From assembly GCA_024734555.1 (NCBI GenBank), contig JANPWX010000054.1, forward strand, positions 9,927,619-9,991,618: a DNA stretch of 64,000 nucleotides, read 5' to 3'. The notes beneath the pieces were generated by a model. That model worked only from the letters and a program-made list of their open reading frames with translations, was not told the DNA's origin and did not search any database. Numbering within the stretch: position 1 is the first letter of the stretch; every line of letters begins with the position of its first letter. The stretch is from Trochalopteron elliotii. Taxonomy: Eukaryota; Chordata; Aves; Passeriformes; Leiothrichidae. Below are positions 26,186 through 40,337 of the stretch, piece by piece. The position numbers and the translations under genes were made by a program.

Positions 26186-29100
26186 AACTGTATGGAAACT
26201 CTTCTTGGTGCCTCAAACTCACATCACTTAGCTCTCAGCCCCTCATTTCTCTCCATTACATTATAGCTGGATCTCCCCTGCATTGTCCCTACTGTTCCTT
26301 CCAAGAAGATACTGAAACTGCTGCTTCCAAAAAGTTCTCTCAGCCTCATACTCAGTGGTGGAAAAAACTCTTGTTCCCAGAAGTTTCTTCCCTAGATTCT
26401 CGAAGTCCTCAACTCATCTGGCAGGTTCTGGAGTGCTTATGTCCCCAGCTGAAAAAGGCAGGCAATGCTGAAGGCACAGGAACATTCCAAGGGCTGGGAT
26501 ACAAACACAGCAGGAGGGACAAGGTAGATGCAGAAAACTGAGGAGTTAGACCCTGAACACTGGGGAAACAAATCACTCAGGTCCTTGTGGAGCAGTTCCT
26601 GAATATGCCATTTTACCAGTCTATCAGGAACAGCTGGACCTCTGACCATATACAGAAGACTAAATAAAAAATGCTTTTCTTTGCAATTATCCCCCCCCCG
26701 CCCCAGGACACTGATTTGGATTAAAATATATTCAACCTCCTAGACATAAGACCCAAAGCACTCCCCTCTGCCTAGTCAAGAAGTTAACAACACTTTAGAA
26801 ATTACTGTTAACTTGAGCTAAACATCACCAGACCTATACCACAATATTCTCAATAAGGTTACTAGAATTCACTGCATCTGCTGACATTAAATCCTGGTAT
26901 ATCCAATTCTATAATTATTTTTGTGTTACTCTTAGAATAGTATATACTTAGAGTCCAAATTAAAGAGTATGAGAAGACATGTTCAAGCAAATAAAAGATT
27001 TTTTTAGCTCTCTTCTGGGAGTAAATTTTCATCTCTTAAGGTCCAAATTCAAACACTTTCTGGAAGTTCTGAAACATCTTGGTAAGCAGAATGTTTCTCT
27101 ATTTCCATTTTTTCTGGAAAGATAGGAAACAAGCTTTCCTTTGAGCTTGACTACCAGTAGAGAAGAAAGAAAATAGGCTGACACCTTCAAATTAGGCCAG
27201 AGGGCTTGCACTGTTCAACTCTGAACAATGGACACTTTGAAAATCCAAGACAGGGACATGAAATACATTTCAGTATTCCCATTCATGTGAGGTTCAGCTA
27301 CTCTTGGTTTGGACCCCTCTAGCTACCCACCTTCCTCTGCTGCATTTGCCTCCTGCAACGCCTAGCTAGATGGGTACAGAAACAGTAACAAGGAAAGAAA
27401 AGTACTAGGATGTAAGAAAAGCTGAGCTGCACTCCCTGTAAATCAGCCTCCCTTCTTTCAAATTACATTAGCTAATGGTGGCAGCACCTTCAAGTCCTTT
27501 CACCTTCAAAAGCTGATCTCTCATTTAAGTAATTCCAAGAAAAATGAGGCAGGGCAGGTGGGGAGGCTGAGAAATAGAAAGGCAAACTACACAAGGAGAA
27601 TTGTAATAGCTTCCTGTAAGTTACTGCTGTCTGCATTAGAACTAATTTTTTGGCATCAGTCCACTATTGCAGCATCAGCCTAAGAGATTCCCAAGCAGAC
27701 AGAATAAGGTGCATGGTGGTGTCTGCACACACCATGCAGAGATGGCTGAAGCAGGACACAGTTTTATTATTAAACATTATTTTTTAATATTACACATTGG
27801 TTTTAAGGGAGAATGCAGAATTACAAAAGGGCTGTATTACTCAATAGCCTAATGTCTCTACAGCCTGTATTTTGTATAGCTGATAGCACCAAGTCACTAA
27901 TGGATGGGACAGAAATGCTGACTTTATAGGGACAATTAGAAACCAAATTCCCTCAACAGTGAACCCCAGAGATGTTTCACTGTGAATCCTGAACGTACAA
28001 CTATAAAAACCATGTGAAACTTCAACTTTCACTAATAAGTGTTTACAACTTTTTTTCTTGCATTGGCACATTTAAAGCCGAATCCTAGCTTGTGTTTCAG
28101 CTGGTCAAAACCAAAATGAACCACAGAGCTTAAACTATTAGTATTAGGTTTGAAGAGAACATATATCACAACCGAATAAGGGCCACACATGATGCTACAG
28201 TAAATGCTATGCCACAATTAAATACAATGCTAACAATGCTGGGATAAAATACACCCTTTAAAATGAGACTGTTATCTTAAATACCTCTTTAAGAGATGAG
28301 AAACTGCACCATGTATTCTTCACTTTCTGGTGTAATTATGTAAAAACCTCCAGACAGTCCCTAAAAATCAGTTAGGGATGAGGCTAAGGAATTAGTTACA
28401 TTGGGGAAAAAAAGAATAGACTTGATACCCATGTCTTTGTGACTGCCTGGATCCAGCTTTCAGGTAAATTCCAGTATATTCACACAGATTTATCCTGAGT
28501 ACACCAGTTCTTCTCATACCATAAATCCCTCACCTACCACACTTCATTCTGATCTGTCTCACCCTGACCTCCTTAAACCAATTTAATTAGAGATGCCTTA
28601 AAATTTAAAGCACTTCCACTTTAACTTCAGTAGTGAAACTAACCAGTTTGCTAAGATTCCAAGTGGTTCAGACTTCTGCCTGCTGAGCTATTGTGTTTGG
28701 ACAGTTTTAGCACTTAATGCTCCTATTAGCACAATGGATTCACACACTCACAACTAGACCTGTCACACCCCATCCCAACTCCCACCAGCCCTTATCCTGT
28801 GCTATCTCAATCAGATCAGCTGCTCTGCATTTTTCCATCAACCTGAGTAGTTCTGAGCTGCCATCCCTAATCCCTAATTCCCAGGGTCTAGGAAATTCAC
28901 CCCATTTCCACTGCAAGTTACCTTTGCCTCCTTATTTGCTCAGAGATGCCACAAAATACTATCTGCTCTGATCCATTCCAAGATCCCCAGAACCATCTCT
29001 AGCTGAGATAGCTGCACATTAAATAGGTCTTTTCTGCAGTAAAAAATGCATTTAACAGCACACAAATTAAGATGCTAGTGGTGTCAGAGCTCTGGAACAA

Positions 29101-32050
29101 ATTCTGCAGCTCCATTCCTCTCTATCCTTCCTAATCCCTCTGCAGGGCCATATATATCTCTCACTGCCAGCTCTGAGACAATGAACCATAAAGAGAAGTA
29201 CAGTTTGTTAAAGCCTGACACAGGCTTTGGCTCAGTTGGTCATATCACTAAAAGGATTTTATCTCTGATTAATTTCAACCTGTCAGTAGAGGTCTCCAGG
29301 CAGAATGAAGGAACCTGCCATCCTGTACGTTTCCAATTAATACAGCTTCCCAGAAGGTGCCTGGAGATCCATCAATAACCTTAATTAAATACAACCACAG
29401 AGATGACAACTAATGATTTAGGGAGTGGCTCTCTTGGGAGTATGGCTGAAGAGTGTGTATGGCAGGACAGTAAGTGAGGCAGATGGCTGCTTGTCTGACA
29501 CAGCAATGCCTGTTAAAAAACTCTGATGGTCCTGATGGCAGAGTTCCAATTCAATTTAGCCTGTTCCCAGTCATTGAGAAGTTGTTCTTCAACACCACTT
29601 AAAACTACCCTCAGTCAAAGTGCAAGAGGGGTATTTCTGCTGATTGTCCAGCAGCTGCTGCACTTTACAGACCATTTCTAGAGAAAGCAGCACATTCCCC
29701 TTTCCCTCTAAACATACATCTGCTGTTGCTTGGGTCTCATTCTACTCACCATTAGAGACCACCCAGAGATCTTTCAGTCTGAAAATTACTACAGTGACTG
29801 AAATAAGAAAAGGCAACTCTTTCTGAACTCCTTTTGAGTTCTAGAAATCATAATGTTAGGTATCAAATCAATATTCTTCAGTGAGGTTGCATGCTTCCTA
29901 CAAATTGCAATCCTTGTTAAAGGACAGAAAACACAGATTACTAGTTGAGTAAATAAAATAACCAGCTTCTAACTGAAAAACTGGCAGGACGTGGTATCAC
30001 AGTCTTGGCAGAAGAATGAGAACTCTGGCTTGTCCAATCAATGCAATGCAATGGACTGCTAGATTTTTAACCTTCAGTCAAGCTACTTGTCTCTCATCTC
30101 TCACCTCTCAGAGGGCATAAATTTATCCCAGCTTGTAGTCAATTCTGAGACATGGCATCAATACAATCTACTGGTGTTTCATGTGAGCAGTAATGAGGAG
30201 GTATTTATTTTTAGAACATTAATGCCAGTGAATAAAACTATCCTGACAGCTCTGAAAGCCTCCCTCTAGTCACCCAGTAAACAGGCACAATGCATGACAA
30301 GCAGTGAAGCCACTCACTCTAGTCTGTAGGATCCTGCCCAAGTGTTTACATGGCTAATCATCTTCAATATTTGGTATCTTTGATAAATTCCTGATTAGTC
30401 TCAGTTCTTATGAATATGGGCACCTGCATTGTTGAGAACATGATTAAGATAAAAGTTGAATCTATCATGTTCAGTCTGAGTATCATGTAGCTTTCCAGTA
30501 GTCACAATATGAGTGATGACATTCAGCCACCATCTTGCTGCTTTGGATTTAAAGCAGTGAGGAATCCAGTTAGCAGCCAAGAACAGAAATCAGGAACCAT
30601 TTTCCAAAAGAACAATGCAGTAGTGACCTTCTTCCTTGTCTGCATTCACATGCTTGCACTAGGAGAAAGACAACTAGGAGGGTAAATTGAATTCACTTTG
30701 GCTACAACTGGCAGTACACGTTGGCACTATACAGCAATCCTTGCAAATGCATTATTAAGTAAATTAATTGCAAACTCTTCAAGGGTATGAGACCCAGCTT
30801 CTCCTGCTGCCTTCTCCAAAGAACAGGAGAGAATGAAAGCAAAGCCATGGTAAAATGTTTACTCAGCATTTTGTAGTCCTTGCTGGTCAGAGCAGTAGGT
30901 GCTGTGAAGGTTGGTCAGCAGCCTCAAACACAACTGCAACCACAACTCTCTCCAGCTGGGCAGGATTCCCACCTCTCCTGTCCCTGCAGAGTTTGCCTGG
31001 CAGCTACACAAAGTACTCACTCCATGCACTGAATAAATATTCCAGCCTTAATTCTTGCACACCATACATACAAAGTGAAATAAATTTACTACATTAATAG
31101 AGGCAACAGACACACGGTTTATAAATCATGAAAGTATTGTGACACAGAGGTGATGAAAGCTAGTATGATCTATTACTACAGAAAGAAACACTGCAGATAC
31201 AAAAGAAACAAGGCCTCTGTGAGCTTCACAGCTAAGAGTGGTAGCTAATATTCATTACCTTTTGAGAAGCTCACCACCCCTAAGACTGTAAAAAACAGTT
31301 AAACCTAGGAAGATACTAAAAACTCAGAAAAGAAAGCTATCAAATGACTTGTGACTGAACTACAAACTGGAAGCTGTCCTTTGAAAACCAGACAAAACCC
31401 ATAGAATATCTCTAATAAAGTTATTTTCAGACCTGTACTCTCTTCATACCCATTTTAAGAAGATAGATGACAATCAGAAATCCTCATGCTTGGCAACAGC
31501 CATCAAGCTCAAAGCACCAGCCTTCTGTAGTACAGACACAGAGCAAAGCAACAAAGAAACCCTGCAGGACTAACAAAATAACCTTGTTGGCTGTTGACTG
31601 TAATATACTGACTACAGGAAGATAGTGGTGAAGGAATACTCGGTTGTGAATTAGCAAATGAACAAATCAGGGCCCCAAGGAAGAAGTTTTTACCTACTCT
31701 GCTAGCTACCCTTCAGCTTGTACCACCATATCTTCAATGCTACTGCTAGCTGAGAAACATGCTCATGCTGCTGAGCAGGAAGGCTAACCAGTGTTAAGAC
31801 TGGTAGAGATACAAATCCATCTCAGTGCACCTGGTTCTTATCACCCATTTCAGCATACAAAGACTTCAAGACTTGTATCCAAACTGCAGAGACCACTGGA
31901 AGGTGCCATTGTTTTTGCCTTTGCAGGAAGCTGCACATACTCAAAAAGAAAAAAATCCAAGGCCTCTGAAATGCTAGAGTTAAGGAGATAACAATAGATC
32001 AAGATTACAGATTTCAGATTTGATGTAAACTTAAAAGAATCAAAGCATAG
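26186..32050. other. Intergenic DNA between FUT11 and CHCHD1
   Basis: About 6 kb of AT-rich sequence without recognisable exons or RNA genes. It has a C-homopolymer at about 26691-26704 and no further clear transposon. Its right end may include the distal FUT11 3' UTR. Confidence 0.5.
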
Positions 32051-32274
32051 AATTTTATTTTGCTCCACACATGCCAGGTAATACACTTCCTGGTGTGAAA
32101 TACTTTGTTGAAAGTTGCAACCTAAATGATTTGTTCTCCCATCCCATTGTACACATGACCTATTAAGTCAACAAAAGAGGAAAATTAGGCAGAGAGTTAA
32201 GTGACCTGCCCATAGTTATTCAGTTACCTTGACAAGAAGGAGTATCTGAGGCATGTTACTTGGGGAGAAGAGAC

Positions 32275-32280
32275 TTTATT
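32275..32280 (-). terminator. FUT11: Candidate poly(A) signal of FUT11
   Basis: Minus-strand AATAAA about 520 bases after the FUT11 stop codon; a second copy lies at 32054-32059. Which one is used cannot be told from the sequence. Confidence 0.4.
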
Positions 32281-32798
32281 GCAGCAATTTCATAAGGCAC
32301 GATTGCTTTTCACAGATGTGTCTTTTGTAATTCCTTCACTGGAAAAGCCATTTGTTAATAGCAGCTAAAAGTACATCTTAATGAAGAGAATATGTGAGGG
32401 ATAAAATACTTAAAAACCAACTAATATTCTGAAGACTTAAAAAATCCCTGAAATAACTTAGGGCACTTGAGCAAGTGCCTGAAGTCATGTAAGACATAAT
32501 ATAAATATACCAAATGCAAAAGGAGAGTAAATTCCTCTTTTGCTCCACATGTTGACACCTGCAAGTCAGGAGTGGCTTCACACCACAGAGCTGAAACTCA
32601 AATCAAAGCAGTTACTAACATTTCCACTGCCAAAATCCAATCATAACAGAAACTTACTCACTTCATGCACCAGAAAAAATTGTCTCTGTGAGAGGTTTTT
32701 TGGTTTTGTTTTTTTCAAGGCAAACATTTGAAGTGAGGTAAGAATTCAGAGTCTCAACTTTCAATGCAATTTTCAAACCAAGCTCTTCCAAAGACAGG

Positions 32799-35700
32799 TC
32801 AGTGTTGCCTCGTCCTCTTGAGAAAAATCTCATGCATGTAGTCCCAAAACCTTCCCTGATGAGACTCATTGTGATGAATCATAGCAGTGAGGGCCTCACC
32901 CTGATCAAGGCTTTGCCAATAATCCTGCAGCCACATTTCTTTCCAACTGAAACAAAACAGAGACACCATCACAAACAATTAAAAAACTGAATTAGTCTGC
33001 AGCTGTAATAGCACTGAAACCATATTTTTCTTTCCCTTAAGATGAAAATAGGCCCAGAGATGGTAATAACAAAGTATGTTGTTAGTGTCACTGCACTCCA
33101 AGTCATTTAAAGAAACTTGCTTTGAAAATTCTCTATAGCAAATGTAAGTTCACTGTTAGCTTTACAACATTCTAGAAATATCAACATATACTATAACTAT
33201 CATGTTAACCACAGAGACTAAATTAATAATTATAGAAAATAAAAACTTTTTTTAAAAAAAAATTTATCACAGAGTCCTTATATTATTTTGAGAGTAGCTT
33301 TCCCTGGCCAGTATGCATATAACAGCATAACAATCAGGGTTTTTTTCAGATAATCCATTTAAACAACTAAAGACTCATGTTACACATGACAGAGAAAAAA
33401 ATCATTGTATTCCTTAACACAGATTCTATTCTTTATCTCCAGACTACATGGCCAAGTATGGGCTGTCTTCAGTGCACAGTGTCTCAAACTGTCCATGGTA
33501 CAGACTGTATCACTGCCAATTTCAGCAATTCTTTTCCAGTTCGTCACCACGTTGACTACTTCTCTCACTTGTGTTCTATCAAGGTATGTCAATTATTTAC
33601 CTCTTCTCCATTACTTCTGCTACCCAGAAACAGATCACAAATTTTGGAAAAAAGGATCAAACACGTTGCTCTTTATAACAGGTCCATATGAATTACCCAT
33701 TACTTGTTAATTTATATACAGATTTTTTTTTCTTCTTCTTCTCCCTCCAAATCACAGAAATAAGTACAGTGGCTCCTGCCTTCCCTCTGTGCACCATACA
33801 CTGAATCCAGTGTGACTGCACTGCCTGGAAGCAGATCTCACCCACCACCCCAGGAAGGCTGCAAGAAATGCACAAAACATCTCAGTGCCTGTCCTTGAGG
33901 AGTGGCAGCATGTACACCGTGGGAATCTGCTTCTGTGCTCAACAGCATCACCTGTCATGGCACATTTGTGCAGAGCACACCAACACACACCACAAAACAA
34001 AGCTTTTAACAGATTCCAATGGGAAGGATCATAGACAGAGGCTTGCTTCTGCTGTAAAAAGAAGTTTGCACCACTTGGATGCACTGTGAGATCACATTAC
34101 CTACCCACTAAATTCATTATCCTCTGTTCATGGACTGCCAACATGAGTTACTTGCTTCTTGCAGCACTGAATAAGGGCACGTGTTTGGAAAATGAGTCCA
34201 CTTGCACAAAGTACTAAACCCAAGACTAAGTGGCAGCAAGGAACAGAAAAAGAGCAAACAATTTCCAGATGAACTCTATGGAAACAACACCAAAAGGAAT
34301 ATCCAAGTGAACCACAAGTCACAGTGTGAGTTTATAGTCAGACCTAGTATGTTGCATATAGTCTATCACTTGTATCCCCACTAGATCTGTTTCATTTTTC
34401 CACAATAATGTTTTCTAACGTAACAAAACACTCCATTGACTGGCTCAGTAGGCAATCATCGAAATTGATCACACTGTTAAATAACATTACTGTGAAACTC
34501 AGACAAAATATGGGCGTGCTTAGCTAATGCTTTGATGGCAATTTTATGCTATTGTCACACCAGTTAGAATTCTAAGTAATCATGTTCCATTTTGCAAATA
34601 AAAAAGGTTAAAGCTTAAATGCTTATCAGATAGAAACCACTGTATTTCACAGGAAATGCCCACGATCATGCCTGGGAAACTGTGGACACATATCTTTATA
34701 AAGTAAATAGCAGTGAATGTTAAAGCTTCCCTGGAACCCATTTTCCCAGACACATCTCATGCCTACAAATGGGGAGAATAACAGTGAGACAAGGTAACTT
34801 CCATGGGATGAAACTGTAGCTTGAATTGTGGACCAGCTGTTCAAAACTCCCTGCTGATGACCCCTGTGAAGAATGATGGGAGCACCTGAGCCTGCACGTG
34901 GCACTGGCAGCAGCTTTGTGTGTGCCTTCACAGGTACTTCTCTACTGCCACCTGATGCTCAAACAGAAAACCTATGGAAAAGCAGGAATACTTCTACAGA
35001 GTAGGGTGCTGCATAGCACACTACAAGAAAAAACCATTTTGCTACCGAGACTGAGAAAAGGCATTACTATAAAAAACCTCCAGTAAATCAGTCAACCAAC
35101 AGAAAACAAGGGACAAGAAGCTACTCAGTCTATTCTCTGTCCTGCACAGTCCCTCTCCTAAATAAGTGGGAGGGCATCCTTGAACACAGCCAGAGTTTTG
35201 TTGCACAAAACAGCATTAAGTCTTGCATTCTGGGTCAGTCTAATTTCTGCTCTGAAGCCTACAGGAGTCAACCAGGCCTGCAGTGAACATTGGCAACCCC
35301 ATTCTTAAGGCAGTACTTTGTAAGGAGGTACACAGCTGCTTTTGCTTCAGGGCTGCCAAGTGCTTTACCATCACTGTACTGAAGAACATCCCTCCCTCAA
35401 GCAAAGAGGCTAAGATAGACAGAGGATAACCCCACTGCCTGAGGTAACAGGGCGTTTTAACAGAACATTATGAGTGTCTCACACATCGTTCAACTGCTAA
35501 GGCCACTGTCCAAGCCTCTTGTTCAGCCTCAGTGTTACACAGTATTAGCAGCACTCCTACACCACCTACAAGAAGTAATATAGTAACAAGAGCTCCTTAA
35601 AGTACAAAGCCTTATTAAAGTTACAGCTTATTTGAAGCTTTTTTTCCTTCAAAAAGACATTACCTGTCTCCTTCAGAGAGGTCTTCAACACTTCCAAACC

Positions 35701-38207
35701 CAGGGGTTGGCATAGGACATCCCATGTGCCTGAACTGAGCTATATGAGGTCTGGGAGCTGGAATTTTTCCACGAGACTTCTTGTGTTCCTGCTCCTCTTT
35801 GACCCGGGTGTTCTCTTTATCACAGATGAAACACTCGAAGCCATTCAGGTAATTGGGCAGAGTCATGTCATTCACACCCCACTCCCGCTTCTCCAAGCTC
35901 TCTAGCAAGAACTGGTTTTTTATTCCACCAACGTTTTTATACTCTAGATACTTCAGATATTCCTCTCCATTCTTGTCCAGGAAATCAAGATACTTTGCCA
36001 GCTCTCGGGGGCTGTCAAAATCATCTATAAGAATGATGGAGAGGTTGTTTGGCATCCAGTCCCGCACGGCCGGGGAGCCTCGGTACACTGGGACAGCACC
36101 CAAGTGCAGGGGACGCCACAGCTTCTCTGTCATGTAGTCGTCACATATGGCATTCTCCAAGGCCAGGTGAAACTTGTACCTGGCAATCAAAGTCATAAAT
36201 TCAGAATCTTCTGTAGTGGCTGTAGAAGTGTCTCTCAGTCGCTCATTGGGGAGCTCACGGTTATGCAGGCATTTCCCATAGGAGTCAACCTAAAATAACA
36301 AACGGCATCTTTACAAAGTGATTGTTCCTCCCTCTGGAACTCGTTTTCAGACCTTGTAGTTCTTGTAAAGGTCCTAACTTGGATCAGTTCTTAGCTACGT
36401 TCACTTAGCTTCATTTTCACTCCAAGTTCTTTCCCTTGAGACTATTCCTGGAGCCCCAGTTCTACGAGCCTTAGAGAAAACCAAGTGCTGACTTTCAAAA
36501 GCAACATTAGCCACGCTACAGACTGAGGAGCGAGGGGAGCACACAGATGCCACCCAAAAATGTATTTATTACCGGATAAATCAGAAACTGACAAGTAAGG
36601 AACAGCATTCGACTCTATGTTAATTTAAACATCCTCTTTCCACTTAAGAGATCCAGTGCTTTTCCAACCAGTTATTACACAGCATTCCAGCCAGTCTCAG
36701 CAAGCTGACAAAGTTTTTCCATTAGTTAGACTGAGAAAAATTGATGCAAGGAACTAAAAGAACACTGTCTAAAAATACAAGACAACATGTTTGAGCTGGA
36801 ACCTGCACCATACTTGGAGAAGACAGTAATTTTTAAAAAATTCTTTTGCCTTTGCTTCACTACTCAATACATGATGACCTTACACAATAATTGAATCGCG
36901 ACCAAGAGAAACAACAGAAACCACTAGAAAAACAAGTTTCTGGCAAAGGCTAAAACCAGATTTGTTTTTAAATCAATCTAGTGTCCTTCACACTTTTTAA
37001 GAGAAAAAATGCAGTATGCTTTTTTCCTGCTTGAGAAACGACATTATCTTACTTTATGAAGCTACTCAACATCAGCTGTACCATAGCAGTACAAGCCATC
37101 TTAGAAACAACATGGTCCTACCACAACACAGGTAAGGAGCAGATTCCCACAACAGAGCAACCTGCCTTTTAACTTCCCTCCTGTACTTTCAAACGGGAGC
37201 GAGGTTTGTAAAGGGGACAGCCTTCCTGTATGCTAACTTCAAAGTCCAGAGATTTTAGCAGCTTCCAGCACTTGATCCACAAGACCGAGCTTATTCAGGC
37301 TTTGCCCAGTTCGTTACTGATCCCGAGAGCGGCCAACTCCACATCTAACATCTCTATCAGGCCTACCTACTGACATGCGGTGTAGTCTAGATCACGCTTT
37401 GGGAAGGAATACAACTAGTTTTTCTGTCCAGCTTGTAGTCAGCATGCATCCCGTTATGACTCGTGTCTTGGCTAAAAACAAGGACAAACAAACCCCATTA
37501 AAACAAGGCGGTGGCTGGGGGGCAGCCAGGTGTGTCCCCAGCTCCGACAGCAGCACCACGCCGCAGCTTCCCCGTGCACTCAGCGCACCCACCTGGATGT
37601 ACTTCATGAGCTCCCGCACGTAGCGGTCCCTGTCCGAGGGCACATCGCAGTGGGACTGCATGTACAGCACCGGGCCGTAGCCCTTCCGCCGCCACGCGTC
37701 CTTCTCGGCCAGGGGCACGGCCGGGGCCCGCAGGTACCCGGTGCCGGGCAGCCACTGCAGCGTCAGCGGGTAGTCGGACTCCCGGCGGAAGGTGGCCGTG
37801 TAGTTGAAGAGCCGGATGCCGGGCGAGTGCGAGAGCACGTAGTTGTTCATGGGGGACTCCTCGTGGAAGAGCGCCCAGGTCTGGTGGGGCAGGCGGGGCA
37901 GCGGCGCCTCGTACGCCCTGAAGTCGGTGCCGTAGAAGATGAGCGCCTTGGTGCGGCGGTGCCGGGCCACCCGCCGGCTCCGGGTGACGAGGCAGGAGCC
38001 GCGGGGGCAGTCGATGCGCTCCGTGTCGCCGGGGAAGTGCGGGAAGAGGCTCCCGCTCCACCACAGCAGGATGGGCAGCGCCTTGTTGCTCCGCGTGTCG
38101 TTGTTGCCGGGTCCGCGGTACGACGCGGCGGCGACAAAGGCCGCGCCCGGCGGGACGGCGTCCTGCGCCCACCCTTCCGTCCCGCACTGCTATGGGTGGA
38201 TGGATGG
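32799..38207 (-). CDS. FUT11: FUT11, GT10-family fucosyltransferase, 3 exons, 5' end in an assembly gap
   Basis: Exon 1 (38207-37593, 5' part missing) carries [18 protein letters not shown], then [40 protein letters not shown] and [20 protein letters not shown]. Exon 2 (36289-35664) starts [14 protein letters not shown] and holds the catalytic core. Exon 3 (32946-32799) reads [20 protein letters not shown] and ends in LKRTRQH and TGA. The phases (0, then 2) join cleanly and the order matches human FUT11. FUT11 is a type II membrane glycosyltransferase of the alpha-1,3-fucosyltransferase family that uses GDP-fucose; recent work that I recall assigns FUT10 and FUT11 to protein O-fucosylation of EMI domains. 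The signal anchor and start codon lie in the gap at 38208-38584. A TAG at 38192-38190, in frame right at the gap edge, is probably an assembly fault. Confidence 0.92.
35664..36289 (-). other. FUT11: FUT11 catalytic-core exon
   Basis: This 626-base exon contains the GT10 donor-binding signature: [35 protein letters not shown] and [16 protein letters not shown] cysteine-bearing segment ([11 protein letters not shown]) follows, then a charged variable stretch ([13 protein letters not shown]) and the conserved [19 protein letters not shown]. All hallmark residues of the family are present and the frame is uninterrupted. Confidence 0.93.
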
Positions 38208-38830
38208 NNNNNNNNNNNNNNNNNNNNNNNNNNNNNNNNNNNNNNNNNNNNNNNNNNNNNNNNNNNNNNNNNNNNNNNNNNNNNNNNNNNNNNNNNNNNN
38301 NNNNNNNNNNNNNNNNNNNNNNNNNNNNNNNNNNNNNNNNNNNNNNNNNNNNNNNNNNNNNNNNNNNNNNNNNNNNNNNNNNNNNNNNNNNNNNNNNNNN
38401 NNNNNNNNNNNNNNNNNNNNNNNNNNNNNNNNNNNNNNNNNNNNNNNNNNNNNNNNNNNNNNNNNNNNNNNNNNNNNNNNNNNNNNNNNNNNNNNNNNNN
38501 NNNNNNNNNNNNNNNNNNNNNNNNNNNNNNNNNNNNNNNNNNNNNNNNNNNNNNNNNNNNNNNNNNNNNNNNNNNNNNNNNNNNGGTTGACAGCAGCCGT
38601 CACGGGGCGGGACAGGGCCCGGGGGCGGGAGCGGCGCCGCCTTTCCCGCCTCTCTCACCTCGGACCGTCAACGCACCTCTCAAAGCGGCTCGGAGGGACA
38701 GCGACACGGAGCCTTGCTCTGGCGGCAGCGTGAGCCTCGCTGCAGCGGCTCGACGAGGTGACCTACTGGCAGCTCTCTCCCCGCCCCGCTGAACAAGGGC
38801 TAAAGCTGCTGTCAACCTCTCTGCCTCTAC
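37550..38830. promoter_or_regulatory. FUT11: CpG island covering FUT11 exon 1 and promoter
   Basis: Strongly GC- and CpG-rich sequence runs from FUT11 exon 1 across the N gap to about 38.8 kb, where composition falls back to AT-rich. The part right of the gap should hold the 5' UTR and transcription start. Confidence 0.75.
38208..38584. other. Assembly gap (377 N)
   Basis: A 377-base run of N. Its left edge carries a short TGGATGGATGG repeat that is not expected in FUT11 coding sequence. The gap hides the FUT11 start codon and membrane anchor. Confidence 0.99.
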
Positions 38831-40290
38831 CGCTCTTGCATCTGTGTTAACGCGGCCCCCGCAGTACCTGCAGCTGACAGCGATAAAGCCGAGCTGTTCC
38901 CGGAGGCACAGAATGCCGCGACAGAACGCACCTGCAGAGAGAGGGCTCCTGCACCAAGCAAGCGGCCAGCTGTTACAATAAAGAGTACCCAGCTCAGCTC
39001 CTGCTGGAGACCATGAAGAGAAGGAATAGAACCACCTTTTACCAACAGAAATCTTCTGTTTGGTTTTTGGTTTTTTTAATATCTACAGGTAGTTTTGAAG
39101 CTCCCTTGAAAGCTGCTTTTCTATACCAACTTTGAATAATTCCTACATTATTAAAATATTCTGTAAATGAGAAAGTGGTTTGGGCTACACTATGTAAATT
39201 CAACAGACATATTCCAGCATTACCACTCAGTTGCTCAGTTGCTAAAAGCTTCACATTAACTTCTTAAGAGATAATACTTATGAATTATCAGTTATAATAC
39301 AGAACATTAGTTAATATGGACACAAGGCAAAGAATTATTCTTCAGCTGTGTTAGAAACAAGTTAAAGAGGGAAATAGTTTTCCTTTCCTTTGAAAAGTTA
39401 GGTGTAGACACTGCTTGGGCCTGCTCCAACAGCAGCACAGCATCCTCCACCTGGGCCCGGAGAGAAGGTAACAAACACGGGCTCTCCAAGGCAACTTCCA
39501 CAAGCATCAGAACGTGCTGCACAATTTACTCCACACGATTAATGTACAAGATCCACAAGGCCCATCATTATCACACCAGTTCTGTGGCAGATTCTGGACA
39601 CAATGTACATTCTATAGGAAAGGAATTTCAAAAATATTCTACAGCAAATTTAGTATTATTGGGTATTTAGCAATGATTGTCTTGTGCTTTCATACAGATT
39701 TGTTATAAGGTTATCAGCAAACTGTACAACAGTAATATTCACAGGTACAGTCAAAATAACACTGCCAGTTCACTCTGAACTTTATTTTTGCAATTAGCAA
39801 CACTCCCAGCAAAAAAAACCCACAACCCAACCCAGAAAAAAAACAAAAACCCAAACAAACCCCACCCCCAACCAATTCACCCAGGTACCCTTAACTCTGA
39901 AATATGAGCTCTTTTAAGACTACAGAAGTCATTAACTTCACATTGTCACAAGGTAAGGGCAATATTTGCCTAAGTAGACCAAAAAACCCCACCCAATCAA
40001 TGACTCGAGCTGTGTTAGCAAAAAAGAGAATTTCTTTGTGAAATGGAAGTTCAGACAGGGCAGAAAGTCAAAAACCAATCACGTAAATAAAGGAACACTG
40101 AGATTAAACAGTACCTTTTGTCTGCTGACTCTTGTTGAATTTCTTATCATTCAGTGTGAATAACAACAACGACAAAAAAGACTCAACTTGGTTAGTAGAA
40201 GATTGGATTGTAAAGGATCAATGACCTAGACTTCAGCCCTTCCCATTTCCCCCCTCCCGCAAAATACAGGGTTTGGAAAAATAAGCAGTG
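38831..40290. other. Intergenic DNA between SEC24C and FUT11
   Basis: AT-rich sequence without recognised exons. It contains an A/C-rich low-complexity tract at 39811-39871. Confidence 0.5.
39811..39871. repeat. A/C-rich low-complexity tract
   Basis: About 60 bases made almost only of A and C on the plus strand, irregular in period, between SEC24C and FUT11. Confidence 0.8.
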
Positions 40291-40337
40291 TTTATTTACT
40301 AACAATGACATAAAATACATCTTAATATATTTTTATT
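40291..40337 (-). terminator. SEC24C: Candidate poly(A) signals of SEC24C
   Basis: Two AATAAA motifs on the minus strand, at 40332-40337 and 40291-40296, lie about 1.9 kb past the SEC24C stop. They would give a 3' UTR of roughly 1.9 to 2.0 kb. Another lies at 39781-39786. Confidence 0.45.

Noticed and set aside
25799..26541. Plus-strand reading frames of 101-155 codons
   Set aside because: Much of the span is the antisense of the second CR1 element; the remainder shows no similarity to known proteins.
37498..38792. Long frames of 264 to 420 codons across the N gap
   Set aside because: They are alternative or antisense frames of FUT11 exon 1 extended artificially through Ns.
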